A stretch of 64,000 nucleotides of DNA. Origin: Flabesymbios commensalis. Taxonomy: Eukaryota > Annelida > Polychaeta > Terebellida > Flabelligeridae. Positions within the stretch are counted from its first letter, which is position 1, and every line of letters begins with the position of its first letter. Both the position numbers and the translations under genes were made by a program. The stretch lies in the NCBI GenBank assembly GCA_964017125.1, contig OZ024914.1, positions 31,342,637 to 31,406,636 on the forward strand, given 5' to 3'. This document shows positions 22,740 to 35,276 of the stretch, in pieces. The notes under the pieces are model-generated. The model made no database searches and was not told where the DNA came from. It saw only the letters and a program-made list of their open reading frames with translations.

Positions 22740-24495
22740 CCGTGTGTTACGAAACGGACACGCCCGACCTGGCACGGCGTGAGTCCTGCTATAACTTCAG
22801 CTGGACTATCTACGTTTGCCTGTTTCGTAGACTGTGCTAAAGCATTCGACAAAGTGAACCATACGCTTCTCATGTACAAACTACTATGTAACGGGATCCG
22901 GGGAAAAATGTACTTCACCATCAAAAATATGTATAATGACCTCCGCTCCAGTGTTCGAATTAATAATGTCATGACTGACTCATTCCCTGTTGAGAGTGGA
23001 GTCCGACAGGTTGATAACTTGGCACCGACGCTCTTCACTCTATACATCAACGACCTCATACCTGTAATTAACGAGCTCGACGTCGGAGTATCTATTGGTG
23101 ACTCGAAAATAAGCATATTATTATATGCAGATGACATAGTTCTCCTTTCCGATTCTCCTTATGGTATACAGCAACAATTAAATATCTTGAAGGACTGGTG
23201 GAAAACTTGGCACATGAAAGCAAACGTGGATAAAACGAAAGTCGTGCAGTTCAGGCCCCGTACCACCAAACAATCTATTGCGAAGTTTTTTATAGATGAC
23301 GAAAATGTGATAGTAACGGACTCGTATACCTACCTCGGTGTATTACTCACACAGCACATGGATTATAAACTGACCACAGGTCAACTAGCAAGAAGTGCAA
23401 GCCGTGCTGCCTCCAAGCTCATCTCAATATACTTTGAAAACAAAGGTTTACCATGGCGTGTCTTCACTCATGTTCATAATAGTGTGGTATCCCCTGTAAT
23501 GGACTATGCTAGTGCAATATGGGGTCAAAAGCGGTATGGTGTATGCGATGAAATTCAAAGGCGCTTAATTCGATGTTTTCTAGGGGTAGGAAAAAATGTC
23601 CTATTCCATCAATGGAAGGTGATATGGGCTGGTTACCTCCATACGTACGTCACAAAGTGGAAACAGTCAGAATGTGGTGCCACCTTTGTCTACTGCCTCC
23701 TGACCGCTTAACACGCCGTGTATTTGACTGGGATTACAGGCAAGCACAACTCGGAATGAACACCTGGGCAAAAAATGCTGGTGCCATACTGCAGGACTGT
23801 GGTCTAGAAGCTCTTAAAAATACCCGACTGCTAACATCATCCAAAAAGTGGGTAGTTGATACGGCCATCACTAAGCTGACAGATATATTTGAGCTGCAGT
23901 GGGAAGTGGAAATAAATAATATGCCCAAACTACGAACATATAAGGAGTTAAAATCGACTTTTACTTGTGAAAACTATGTTAAAATGTTACAGCCGAGTTC
24001 GCGAAGCTGCATAGCTAGACTACGCTCCGGTGTGTTCCCTCTGGCCATCGAGACAGGCCGTTGGCGTGGAAAACCGATCGAAGAGCGTCTGTGTCCAGTT
24101 TGCCCACAACCCGTCGTAGAGACCGAAGAACATTTCCTGCTGAGCTGCCCCTTATATAAAGACATTCGTGCAAAACATATCAACCAATTAATAACATCAT
24201 ATGACTGGAACAATATTTTTAATAAAGACAAACTGATTCATCTCTTCAGTGATAACTTTGTATATGCAACTTCGAAAATGGTAAAAGATTCATTTTCAAG
24301 ACGCATAAATTAAATATAATTATTCTTTTCTTTTTTATGAGCTTATCAAACACACAGTTACAAAATGATCAGTGCCATATAAGCCTGAGAGGCTGGACAT
24401 CATAACTATTAAATGTTTTAATGTTTCTGTTTATATTATGTATATGGATGGCACTTTAATAAATAAAATACTACTACTACTACTACTACTACTAT
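22740..24495 (+). mobile_element. LINE, 5'-truncated, with ACT-repeat tail
   Basis: A non-LTR retrotransposon fragment with the reverse transcriptase domain from the FVDCAKAFDKVNH block to the end of ORF2. It ends in an AATAAATAAAATACTACTAC tail at 24465-24495, the position and style expected of a LINE 3' end. The endonuclease and N-terminal RT are absent, so it is a typical 5'-truncated insertion. The clade is uncertain (Jockey/CR1/RTE-like group). The exact 5' end is not clear; it lies between the inverted-repeat end and about 22790. Confidence 0.8.
22790..24313 (+). pseudogene. LINE ORF2 fragment: reverse transcriptase and C-terminal zinc-like motif
   Basis: The first frame covers the RT fingers/palm: AKAFDKVNH, then GVRQVDNLAPTLFTLYIND, the catalytic box LLYADDIVLL near 23125, and NVDKTKVVQFRP. 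A single frameshift in about 23590-23650 moves the reading into the next frame, which runs to a stop at 24311. That second frame ends with a Cys/His motif, CPVCPQPVVETEEHFLLSCP, common at the C-terminus of LINE ORF2. Apart from the frameshift and the missing 5' half, it is open. Confidence 0.8.
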
Positions 24496-26410
24496 AACAA
24501 TAGGCACGCCCGCCAGCCTTCCCGTCTGAACCCTTGTAGTACCATCACCCACATATTATACCCTCACACATTAAATTCTGTAAATTACAATTATGAGCCA
24601 TATTTTTTCATCCTATATATCAATATATATGTTTGGAAAATGTTTTATCAATTAAACCATTTCATAGTGATTTAAAGAATACAAATAAACTTAGGTTCCC
24701 AAAGTTTGCTGAAAAGTTGAGTAGCGATAGTTATAATTTTATTTTAACTTGTGGCACTAAAGTTTATCTAGCAGATATATTGAGGGATGAAACAATCCAA
24801 CCAAGGTAATCTACAACGTTTACTTACAATATATTATTCAACGTTAATGAGTATTTTGTGTTTTAAATGTATTCATGTTTTTAACCAGTAATATTATATT
24901 TTGTATTGCATTTGTTTGTTTTGAATGACTACATTTCATGTTCTATTTATGTGTAATGTTCCCGTCTGTTGCCATAATTTCTGCCATAATTGCATACGGT
25001 GGTCCAACATTAAACCAGCATTTAATCAAAGTGTCATGATTGTCTTACCCAGACACTCGCTAACAGACTGTTAGACGGTTGGCCTCTGAGGCGTGCCCTG
25101 CTGAGTTAGATAGATGTTTTTAGTATTTATAATGATACAACAAACTCACATTCCTCAGTTCATCGGTGACATTCATAGGACATACACCATCAATGAAAAT
25201 GAAATTATTTCAACAAGACATTGCTTTCATCATAGAAAAAAACAGAGAGGGCTATAAAACGGCTACCATTCAGAAACAGCTGAGATAAAAAAAGACATGT
25301 AAATGTGTTATGGTCGGCTGTGAAAGATTTTGAAAATAATTTTGCTCCTAAAAATAACTTATATAAAAATGTTTTATAATTATGTAAAAAAACGTCAATA
25401 TTCTAGGCACAGCGCCAGGACGCATATCAGATTATGGTGGCTGAAAAAATGTTTTCCGGGGATATAACTATTTTTACTGTGTAATTATACATTCTGTTAC
25501 TAATTTAAAATCGTGTTCGAATGGGGTTTTCAAAGCATATGTTTATTTATATGCGGAGCAGTTAACACCTAGTGCACCCTTGGCTTCACAAGGTGCAATT
25601 ACACAGCAGGGAAAGTCAGTGGTGTCAGTGCGTCAGCTAGGTGTCATAGACATCTCAATATAAATCCCTAATTTTTTAAATGTTCATCGTACAAACTCGT
25701 AATAAATATCACCAGAAAGCTTATTCATTACTCAAAAAAAAATGATATAAATTATATTATTATTGCACGTTAACTCGCAAAGTTCTTTATTTAGAAAGGT
25801 AAGCAGGGTTTATCAGTGTTTGCGTGGCTGAGACAAGCAGTGAGCGAGGGGTGAAAACACAGAACAGTTGTATAACATTCATACAATGTTCGACCAACGT
25901 CGAAGCTGTTGTGCCGGCATTCTATAAATGTAATACAAATGTTTTGTATTTACTGTGCGATTCAAATTCTTAACTTTAACTAAAATATAACGTCTTCGGC
26001 ACGCGAGGAAAAGATAGGCTAGATCCAATCCGAGCAGCGTCAATTAAGTTGTATGTAAACATGCAGGCCTATACTTCCCTGAGACAGCAACCAACAAAAC
26101 ATGGGAACGACTGCGGCGTCCAGTAAGATAGTAGTTACATTAGCTAATTATCACTTTAGAAAATTAGTAAAAATATAAACATTGCCGTTGATAATATAAC
26201 AATTGTGACTTATTAATAAATCATTGACTGGTATGAGAGGTCAGGGTAAACTGGCTTTTCTGAACAGCAGTCCATAGCGTTATCACCTCGTTAACGTCTG
26301 CGTTTGATCCACCTGTCGCGTGCCCCACCCTAACACCACCCCCCTGTGCAGTGTGACGCGACGTGGAGGTTCGCAGCGCCCTAACAAGTGTGACAGGGGT
26401 GTGCGTCGCT
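24496..26410. other. Non-coding interior of the TA-flanked element
   Basis: AT-rich DNA with no open frame of note. It holds remnants of the CCCAGCAAAC MITE family (words ggtccaacattaaaccagc near 25003 and cgaccaacgtcgaagctgt near 25890). The last 120 bp become GC-rich (cgcgtgccccaccctaacac onward), as often seen in subterminal transposon sequence. Confidence 0.45.
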
Positions 26411-26449
26411 CACTAATGTCAGTGCCCCCCCCCCCCACTGTCTGTACTG

Positions 26450-26865
26450 TAAACATCATTTTTTCTAAAAAACTGACACGACGAGTTTTAAAAGTTTGGG
26501 CACCTGAAATGATATCTACTTATATTGAGGATCACAACCTAGGTGCACAACCTTGCAAATCGACTACTGGAAATTGGCAGGAGGCCAATAATGTCGTCAT
26601 TACCGAATTTTTTTTGTCAATATCTCTATCTTTTTAGGGTCAAGGATCAATATAAAGCCAACCCTGAAGTGATTGTATGTCTTCTTAACAAGATAGTACA
26701 CAAAGCTATGCATTGACAGTGTGAAATTGATGTTTTGCGCTAGATATTATTAATCACGTTTGATAAGAAAACATTTGATTTGATAACAATGGTAAGTTTA
26801 TTGATTATAAGCTAACAAAAGAATTAATCCTTGTAGTGTTACACCACTTGTTACAATAATCACTT
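26450..26865 (-). repeat. Repeat R, copy A, segment 3
   Basis: The last part of repeat R in reverse complement, matching about 28085-28571, more diverged toward its right end. Shared words include AGGTGCACAACCTTGCAAAT and TTGATAAGAAAAC. Confidence 0.65.
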
Positions 26866-28084
26866 CAAAACATAATTAGCCTAAAGTTACATGAAACAAA
26901 AATTAAGAGCGTTGAAAATAATACTGTCGAAGGAACTAGCACACAACTACATTGTATAACGGTAGATGTGTATGACCAGGCAAAGTAGCTTCTTGTGAAC
27001 ACATAATCCGACTTCGAAGGCTGTGATATAGCTATATATACTCAGATTCATCAAGTTTAATAATAACAAATCACTGAAATTACTGCCACCCTCTTGCTTT
27101 CGAACAGCATCTAAAGCGAGCAGCATTGGCAACAGCACTTGACAAGTCAGCTTACATCGCCAAGCTTACATGTACATGCAAGCCTGGGGATTATGAACGA
27201 GTTGTTTAAAATAATAAACTGATCCCAGGGAAATCTACAAACCCACCAAGGCCACCACATATGACACACACAATTTCACGTGGCTGCAATAAAGGTTACA
27301 ACAAAAACTGCTGGAGTAAGAGAAGAAAAATCCCCTGCTATGTGGAATGTGACTGTCAGAGATATCTAAGTAAAGGTAGCCATGTACAACAAATTGAGAC
27401 CTTAATCGAAAATAAACATGATAATTGCAACACTATAACACTTTTTTTTATAAATTTTTTGTTAACCACACCCAAATTCTAAGATCCTCTAACATGTCTA
27501 ATATATAGCTAATTCCTGCAAATAGTGGTTATTTTGATAGTATTATATTAAGTATTATTTAATTTTTTTGTATGCAACTTCAGGCTGACTACTAGTTGTC
27601 GTAGAATAATGCTTAACGTCGCTCGGCACTAATGGTCATTTAAGTGATATTATAATACGATAAAAACAGTAGCCTACAGTCCATTGGTGTCCATTGATGA
27701 CCGATGTGCAGATGATGACGTGAGGGTGGGGTGATAGGTCATGGGGGTTGCCCGATCCCACGTAAGAGACCTAATGCTAAACACTATTGCCTGTAGTTTA
27801 GGCTCTAGCATGGCCAACATCAGTGCCTGCACTGATGCGGGAGCTGCATTGGCACCCCTATTGAGTGGGAGAAACAGGCTACCCTGCTGGCAATCCATCA
27901 TAATATTAAAGCCAGCCACGTGTAGGCCGCAGCTTCCCATGGATAAGCGTTATAGACAAGTGATTCCGTACCATGCGGTACAACATGCAACAGACGGGAT
28001 AGATCCCTAATGACCCTCCCAGGTGGGTGTGAAAAGTACTACTACTAGCAACCATCCTAGTACCCCTTAGACTGACTATGTTAT
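26866..28084. other. DNA between inverted copies of repeat R, with a GC-rich patch
   Basis: 26866-27680 is AT-rich with nothing recognised. From about 27690 to 28080 composition is clearly richer in G and C, with 88-89 codon open frames on both strands that resemble no family I know. It looks like a fragment of an unidentified mobile element. Confidence 0.4.
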
Positions 28085-29431
28085 GAAGTGAATATAATAC
28101 CAAATGCTATATCACTGCATGGGCTAATACTTATTTTCTATCAAGTTTATGATCAATAAACATTATCATTGTTACGACATCGAATGCTCATGCTGTTTTC
28201 TTATCAAAAGTGATTATTATTATACAGTTTGAAACATTATTTCCAAAACATAAAAGCAGAGTTGTGTGTACTGGTAGGCCTATATATTTACAAAACATAA
28301 CATCACTTCAGGACTGGTTTTATATTGATCTTTGACCCTGAAAATATTGGTCTAGACAACTTTAAAGGCAAATTTTCTTAAATATTGACCGATATATCGA
28401 AAAATTCTAGTTTTTTGGTAATGGCCGCCATTATTGGCTTCTTGCCAATTTCTAGTAGTCGATTTGCAAGGTTGTGCACCTAGTTTGTGATCCTAAATTT
28501 ATGTAGATATTATTTTAGGTGCCCGAACTTTTAAAACAAACCGTGTCAGTTTTCCAGAAAAATGATGTTTACCCCCTGGGTAGTAGTTCTACATACTCTA
28601 CAAAATAAAAGTGCCGTATTATAATGTAAATGATATGTCTATTTACCTCTTTTATCGCTGTATATACGTGTGATGTATATGGTTTTACTTTCTATCATGT
28701 TAGCATGTGAATTCAGAACAATGGTAACCTCGTTCTGGGAGGAAGTTATTCAAATATAACTATGATATAACACAATTTTGCCAAAAAATCAAACTATAGA
28801 GATCAAAAAGACATCAAAAACTTCTAAAAAATCATTTGACAGTATAATGATGTCCGACATTGTATTCCTTAATTCACAAAAACCCAATCTAGACACTAAG
28901 ATCGCTTAAATAGGATATCTAGAAGCTAAGATATCTTAATTTTAGGTTCGGCTGGCGGCCATTTTGAATTAAGGCGGCCATCTTGTATTAATAAATATAG
29001 TCTTGTGTATGAGATTTAACACTCTCAAATTAAATATATATTATCAGGCATTCAAATCATCATTTTATCCCCAAAAAGTCAATTTGTGCACTTTTTGCTA
29101 AAACGTAAAGGTGGGATATTGTATTTCAATGGTCACGTGACCTATGACCTTTCAATAACCCCAAAAATAATATTGTCGTCAAAATGGCATTATGGGATCT
29201 AAAAACCCGAGGTTATGGCCAAAAAACACATTTCTAGGATTGCCGGGACTGTATTTATAGCCGATTACATTTTTGGCGGCCATTTTGGAAATATGCAAAT
29301 TAGTTACTTAAATATGCAGAATCTCGAATGGTATCTGGCAGATTTAAAATCTACGGGAAAAAATCCAATAGAAACCGTGGAGAAAAGTTTGACAGACATG
29401 TTTATTAGATTGGTTAGGATATATCCCTGTC
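28085..29431 (+). repeat. Repeat R, copy B, uninterrupted
   Basis: About 1.35 kb that matches, in inverted orientation, the three separated segments at 20236-20654, 22249-22692 and 26450-26865. It preserves both empty sites: GATGTTTACCCCCTGG near 28566 for the TA element, and TAGTCTTGTGTATGAG near 29001 for the GGTCTC composite. It contains ATGGCCGCC-type words. No protein-coding role is supported. Confidence 0.8.
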
Positions 29432-29886
29432 GAGGACACACAGACACGCAGAATTATTACTATGACAAATAAGTCTGTAATGACTTTTATTTCTGTCAAT
29501 AAAATATCTGTCTGTCTGATACTTCTGCCCCCCCCCTTCCGCTTTACACCCAAAGGGCGGGGGTGTTATCAAAACAAATTCTGAGCATTATAAATGTAAC
29601 AATTAAAACGGATCATGTAAATAATTAACATGGGGATAGAAAGCATTTTAGCATAATGATTAGTTTTATGAAATATCCAATATAGTGTCTCTGTTGTACC
29701 ATGTACCTATAATTGTTCTAGGTGTACATGGATTATTATGTTTTTTTTAAGTTGAATATAGTTATATGGCAGACTACAGTTATATTGTATTCTGAGTGAA
29801 TACAGTTTCTTGTAATACGGCATGGAGGATTTAATGGTGTCTTTGACAATGTCAGGGAGAGTGCTTGGATCAGAAAAGGTGGCCCT
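29097..29886. repeat. 790-bp tandem duplication, unit 1
   Basis: Near-identical to unit 2 at 29887-30676 (few differences, same orientation). Each unit contains the end of repeat R, a TATGACAAATAAGTCTGTAA segment with a TCTGTCTGTCTG tail, a C-run, and the 3' part of a sulfotransferase-like terminal exon. The breakpoint lies inside that exon. Confidence 0.9.
29707..29886 (-). pseudogene. Fragment of sulfotransferase-like terminal exon
   Basis: The 3' part of exon 5 (from SRATFSDPSTLPDIVKDTI to the stop at 29707), cut at the border of the 790-bp tandem unit. It is the same as the end of the 30497-30840 exon. It has no acceptor and cannot be used alone. Confidence 0.8.
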
Positions 29887-30676
29887 GCTAAAACGTAAAG
29901 GTGGGATATTGTATTTCAATGGTTACGTGACCTATGACCTTTCAATAACCCCAAAAATAATATTGTCGTCAAAATGGCATTATGGGATCTTAAAACCCGA
30001 GGTTATGGCCAAAAAACACATTTCTAGGATTGCCGGGACTGTATTTATAGCCGATTACTTTTTTGGCGGCCATTTTGGAAATATGCAAATTAGTTACTTA
30101 AATATGCAGAATCTCGAATGGTATCTGGCAGATTTAAAATCTACGGGAAAAAATCCAATAGAAACCGTTGAGAAAAGTTTGACAGACATGTTTATTAGAT
30201 TGGTTAGGATATATCCCTGTCTAGGACACACAGACACGCAGAATTATTACTATGACAAATAAGTCTGTAATGACTTTTATTTCTGTCAATAAAATATCTG
30301 TCTGTCTGATACTTCTGCCCCCCCCCTTCCGCTTTACACCCAAAGGGCGGGGGTGTTATCAAAACAAATTCTGAGCATTATAAATGTAACAATTAAAACG
30401 GATCATGTAAATAATTAACATGGGGATAGAAAGCATTTTAGCATAATGATTAGTTTTATGAAATATCCAATATAGTGTCTCTGTTGTACCATGTACCTAT
30501 AATTGTTCTAGGTGTACATGGATTATTATGTTTTTTTTAAGTTGAATATAGTTATATGGCAGACTACAGTTATATTGTATTCTGAGTGAATACAGTTTCT
30601 TGTAATACGGCATGGAGGATTTGATGGTGTCTTTGACAATGTCAGGGAGAGTGCTTGGATCAGAAAAGGTGGCCCT
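29887..30676. repeat. 790-bp tandem duplication, unit 2
   Basis: Second unit of the tandem duplication. It ends within exon 5 of the sulfotransferase-like pseudogene; homology to unit 1 stops where the complete exon continues. Confidence 0.9.
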
Positions 30677-31019
30677 GGTGGCCGAAGGCTCTTTTTTGAA
30701 ACGTCTTGTATTCAAGAGGTCCCCAAAAAATGGAAGCCGTGTCACAAATTCTGAGTGCTTTTTATCACCCTCATCCCACTCCATCATTTCTTGTTCAAAC
30801 GGCATGTTGACACGCTTGCAATACTCCCGGAACATAATTTCTGTAACGAAAATATATTGATCATACTATTCACATGAAAAATATATTATTGGAAATAAAA
30901 TATCAAATAAATTAATAAATAAGTATAGCACATGTAAGTAATACCTCGGCCAACAGCTTGTGAAGCCGTATCATGACATTGCATCTAAAGGATATGTTAC
31001 ATTTTACATACATATGTAG

Positions 31020-31128
31020 CCCAGAAAACATGAGACGTTGACCCAACTTTCGTTTATTGCTGGGCCAACGTCGTAGGCGGCGGGCCAACAGTAAACCAAC
31101 GTTGGGCAAACGTCTGATGTTTGCTGAG
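31020..31128. mobile_element. MITE, CCCAGCAAAC family, in pseudogene intron 4
   Basis: 109 bp with ends CCCAGAAAACATGAGACG and complement of CGTCTGATGTTTGCTGAG, and the central ggccaacgtcgtaggcggcg. Inserted in the intron between exons 4 and 5. Confidence 0.75.
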
Positions 31129-32195
31129 AAAAGATGTAGTACGGTATTCATATAAGAGTGTATGTTTCAAAGTCAATATTTTGTTGTTTGGTAATGGAAC
31201 GTATTTTTTTGGCGAGATATGTTCTCGTAATTCTAAGAAACGAGAAATACACGTTATCATCAAATTATAGAATGTATCTTAGAAAAATGAACTTCTGCTC
31301 AAATAACAAATAATATACTGTATCGAATTTGTCTCTTAAATTCAGATATTAGAAACATATATTTTTGAAATAATATATATATAACGTTACATATAATATA
31401 ATCTTTTGAACACTGCCATTCCCATCAGTAGGGGCCTAGCGTTCAAAATGTGGGCCGTAAGGAAATTGCCGCCGCATCTGACATTTCACAGTTATGAAGG
31501 TTTTCACTCCTTTAACGATTATGGTAGCACAAAACTCTCACAAAAACAAATGCAACATATAATGAAAACTATATAAATCCGCCGTTGGTGCATTAGTCAC
31601 GGCCAGAAATATACCAACATTGGGACAACGTCTCATACTCTCTCGGATATTTCAAAGACGAGATGTTTATTGCACAGAAGACATGTACTATTATTTTAAC
31701 AAGAAATCTAAGTTAGGAAAAATATGCATATCATAAGCTCATATATTATACAGCTGAGTTTGAAAAGTTATCATGCAACCTATAATTATTTACTGGTTAC
31801 AATGAGATGTTCGGTTTTTAATAGTTTATTGGTTAGATTTTAGTATGATATTGGCTGATAAGGTTGACTATTTCTGTCATTGTAGCGTGTATAATGTTTT
31901 GATTTCAACAGGAGTGCGATACCGATAACTCGCCAGTATATTAAAGGTATCTTAAGCGGTAATTCAGTAATTGTTCAGTTAGATACATGTCATTTACCAG
32001 TAACGTTATTTACCAGTAACGTTACTAGCTGTACTTGTTTGATTACCGTAGCTGAACTTTGGTGAATCCTGCCAAATGACATTGACAATATAACTGGTGG
32101 TGTCTGAATCCACGTCGATGGGATGCGAAGTAAACCGTATATAATTGTCATGTTGCATTTGGATTTAAAATAATTGTTAAAAAAACGTTACATAC
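31129..32195 (-). other. Rest of pseudogene intron 4
   Basis: Non-coding. About 31400-31710 matches pieces of 43390-43460 and 44810-45010 (words CTCTCGGAT.TTTCAAAGACG and AGACGAGATGTTTATTGCA), so this intron belongs to the segmental duplication around 43-45 kb. A short GTAACGTTATTTACCAGTAA duplication lies at about 32000. Confidence 0.6.
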
Positions 32196-32324
32196 CTGGA
32201 TTTTCACATAAGTCATCAGCGTCCACAATCACAGAAGGCTGACCTAAAACACCTGTCACAAATTTGTGTAATTCCCAAACCTCTTCATAACTGGCCTCCA
32301 TTGGGTCGAAGGAATTGTTTGGAC

Positions 32325-33405
32325 CTGTTGAGAAAAAGTGTATTAAATAATGTACATCTGAATGAACAGGACACAATGATTAATTACTACTCAAAGACAT
32401 TTTATTTACTGTTTTTTGTCCGCTACATAATCAGCAATAATATGCTACAACGGTGGCCCAAGGAGGCAAAACAAAAGTTGTCATCAAGTGCAGCACAAAT
32501 AAAACAATAGCAACACCCTAATTTTAAAAAAATGGAAATCCCCAAGCAGGACTCGTTCAAGTCAACGTCAATGTTGGAACATTTGAATGAAATCTCATTT
32601 GGATGACATGTCGAAAATTTAAAATGAGATTTATACAGAAAGACCTCATTGTAATAGACGAATGGTAATTTCAAGGATTGAGTAGTACTCATCTTTGATA
32701 TTTGAAATCGAAAATAAACCTCTGAAAACCATAAATACTTGTAATACACTACATCGCAAATCTACACAAGTATTTCTTTAAGCAGGTAGCCTTAACCCAG
32801 TGTGTATCGAATATTTTTTTGTAGTTTGCCGAATAGATAAAACTGATACCAGATGGTAATAACTTTATTAAATTACATGCACATATGCTTTAATCAGGGT
32901 AAAATGTAAAATAACAATTATCTGATTTTAACCGTGGTGTTACATGCAAAGAGCAATCCTGTATATATTACTCTTGGGGTTATACGGGTATATATGTCGG
33001 ATAATGTACATGCACATAAAGCCACTTAGTAACATTATACATTATACACGTGTCCTCCGCGCGACACCCCTAGATCAGACATCAAAGCTTATTTATTGCA
33101 ATAAAAACTTTTTTGTCCTACATGGCTTACTTTCACACATTTATGCAGAGTTTGAAATTGGGAGGCAGACAAATCTCAACTACAGTTTAAAAAAGGTATC
33201 AAAATAGGTTGAAACGGCGTCATCGCATTCAGGGGTAGAGTGAGAACGAATATTTCTGAAGACTGCCGAATGTAAGAAACCAACATTAACAAGGCCATTC
33301 ACTAGATAGTGTTTTTAAACAGTTAAAATTATTACAAAAAATTAAAAATAATACATTTCTAAATTCGAACCATCGCAAAACTGTATACTTATATTTCATG
33401 CATAC
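32325..33405 (-). other. Pseudogene intron 3
   Basis: AT-rich, no repeat boundaries or genes recognised. Confidence 0.5.
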
Positions 33406-33564
33406 CACCACATTCTTTGACACACCAGCAATGGTAGAGTAATTGCATTGATTTTTCTGGGTGGCGTATAAGAAATGTGTGTTGATACCCTTCTGGTAAC
33501 ACTTCTGAATTGATATTATTTATGACTGAGCATGCACAGTTCTTGATGAAGATTTCATTATGTT

Positions 33565-34639
33565 CTGAAACGATAAATGTTTTTTTTCTTGAAGAACATA
33601 ATAATACATCCTGATCAGTAAAAATGTAACTTCGTTTGAAGCTAATATTCTGGACATTTATGTTCAAAAGTTCAATAGGTTTATTGTCTCAGAATAAGAA
33701 GAACAAGAAAACAAGTACAATGTATCATCAAATCAAGCATGACAAAAGGAACTGACGTCTGAGTGGGGTATGCGTCCCCAACAAATTAAACAATAAAGTA
33801 CCCGGTTGTGTAGTAAAAACAAAGATATAAGTCTATAAAAAACTTACGATGAATATTAAAAAATAAAGACAATATAATAAATATTAAAACACATTCATAG
33901 TTAACGTTAATAATTATTGCCTGGGAAATATAATTACATTTAACATTAAACATTGAAATATTAAAACAAAAAGACAGACAAAATCATTTTTTTTACCTTT
34001 TGGAAAATATAAATATGGATGTCTGATAACACAGACACGAACAGTGACACATCCGGAATATTGTAATATATCAGATAAAATTTTAAAAAATTAAAACTCC
34101 ACGAATGATTAATCAGATCTGAAATGGAGCTTCAGAAAATAGCATCATTATATTTCACGAATTGTTGTCCTGATGTTGATGTGAGTTGTCCCCCCATTGT
34201 ATATATCATGTCTAAGACAGATAAACAGATACAAAACGTCTAATCTAGAACTGATGACAGTGTCATATCATCTCATACCTCAGAACGAATGTGAAACTAC
34301 TGTTATCCCCCGTCACTATTCAAGGCAGTACTATAGTCGTTTTTTATTTGTTTTATAAATCGATCAAGTCATTGTTATTGGGTATGAAATGCGTGTTTAA
34401 GTATCAAAATGTCTATTTGTTTAGTGTCAAATTAGGTTGATGTGAGTAGTGCCCCCCCCCCCCCCCCACACGTGTGCTAGTGAAAATTACCCACTTTAAT
34501 GGAGCGCTTCAAGGGCTATGAATTGGCTAACAATTGCGATATCGATTAATCAGATATCCACCATATTGACTTTAGTCTCTGTAAAACTAGTATGGAAGAA
34601 CTAGTATTTCCAAATCATGCAAGTTATCGCAAATCAAAC
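33565..34639 (-). other. Pseudogene intron 2
   Basis: AT-rich with a C-run of about 17 at 34452. No gene or bounded element recognised. Confidence 0.5.
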
Positions 34640-34989
34640 CTGGAAATGCTTGTTCCAATTTTTCTTTGACAGTCTTATAAGATATTTCTTTTTTAGGTGG
34701 CTCATCTAGATGTCTGAAACTCTGCCGTTCCTTTCATTGGTAAAAACATTCGCCATACGGCTCCATGAAAACCTAGATGAGAAAGAAATGATTTAGTTTA
34801 AGGTTTGAGTCTAAATCTAAGTCTCGAACATCCCAAATTATAGTTGATTAAATGCGCATTCCACTAAACATCTTGCGATTCATCTTATGTTAAACCCGTG
34901 ATCCACTGTGGCAGGGACATGCGCTGACAGTCGGTAATCTGAGGAGTTTTCCGAAGTATAATTGTACATGTGTCTGTACATTGTATTTA

Positions 34990-35205
34990 AAAAAAATCAG
35001 GGGGAGAACTTTACAAAATCTAAAGACATCTAAAGACATTCGCCTCAGTGATAGAATAAAATAATTATTTATAATGGCCGTAGATATACAACATAGGTAT
35101 TCAAAAAGCGAGCTAGCTAAGACATTTATGGTGATTTCAAATTGAAAAAAAAACCTTTGGTCTCTTGGTTTATATACACATATTTCAGGGCTTTAAGGGT
35201 TAATG
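34990..35205. mobile_element. TTAA-type MITE remnant in pseudogene intron 1
   Basis: A diverged copy of 14555-14715 (shared TTTATAATGGCCGTAGA and ATTTCAG.G.T.TAAGGGTT). It occupies the same intron, intron 1, as its partner in the intact gene, so it may have been present before the gene duplication. Confidence 0.55.
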
Positions 35206-35276
35206 GTACGTGCTGACAACCAAAGTGTTTTACATGCTAATTGGTGTATTTGCTAAAATTTAAAATGAGTATTCTT

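Larger units (their letters stand above)
22693..26449. mobile_element. TA-flanked inverted-repeat element carrying a LINE
   Basis: The left end reads CATTACAGACAGTGGGGGG and the right end is the complement of CAGTACAGACAGTGGGGGG; pairing continues through a G-run to GGGGCAC. TA lies on both sides, and the uninterrupted copy of repeat R has a single GGGGGTAAACATC there, so this is one insertion with a TA target duplication. TA target and CAGT-type ends suggest the Tc1/mariner superfamily (inference). No transposase was recognised. About 1.76 kb of its interior is a 5'-truncated LINE; the remaining 2 kb is non-coding. Confidence 0.65.

Noticed and set aside
22679-23137. 152-codon minus-strand frame opposite the LINE RT
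   Set aside because: Antisense shadow of the reverse transcriptase frame.
29822-30262. 146-codon plus-strand open frame
   Set aside because: It fuses the antisense of a sulfotransferase-like exon to repeat R across the tandem-duplication junction. The copy B frame has a stop and the copy A frame is shifted, so it is chance.
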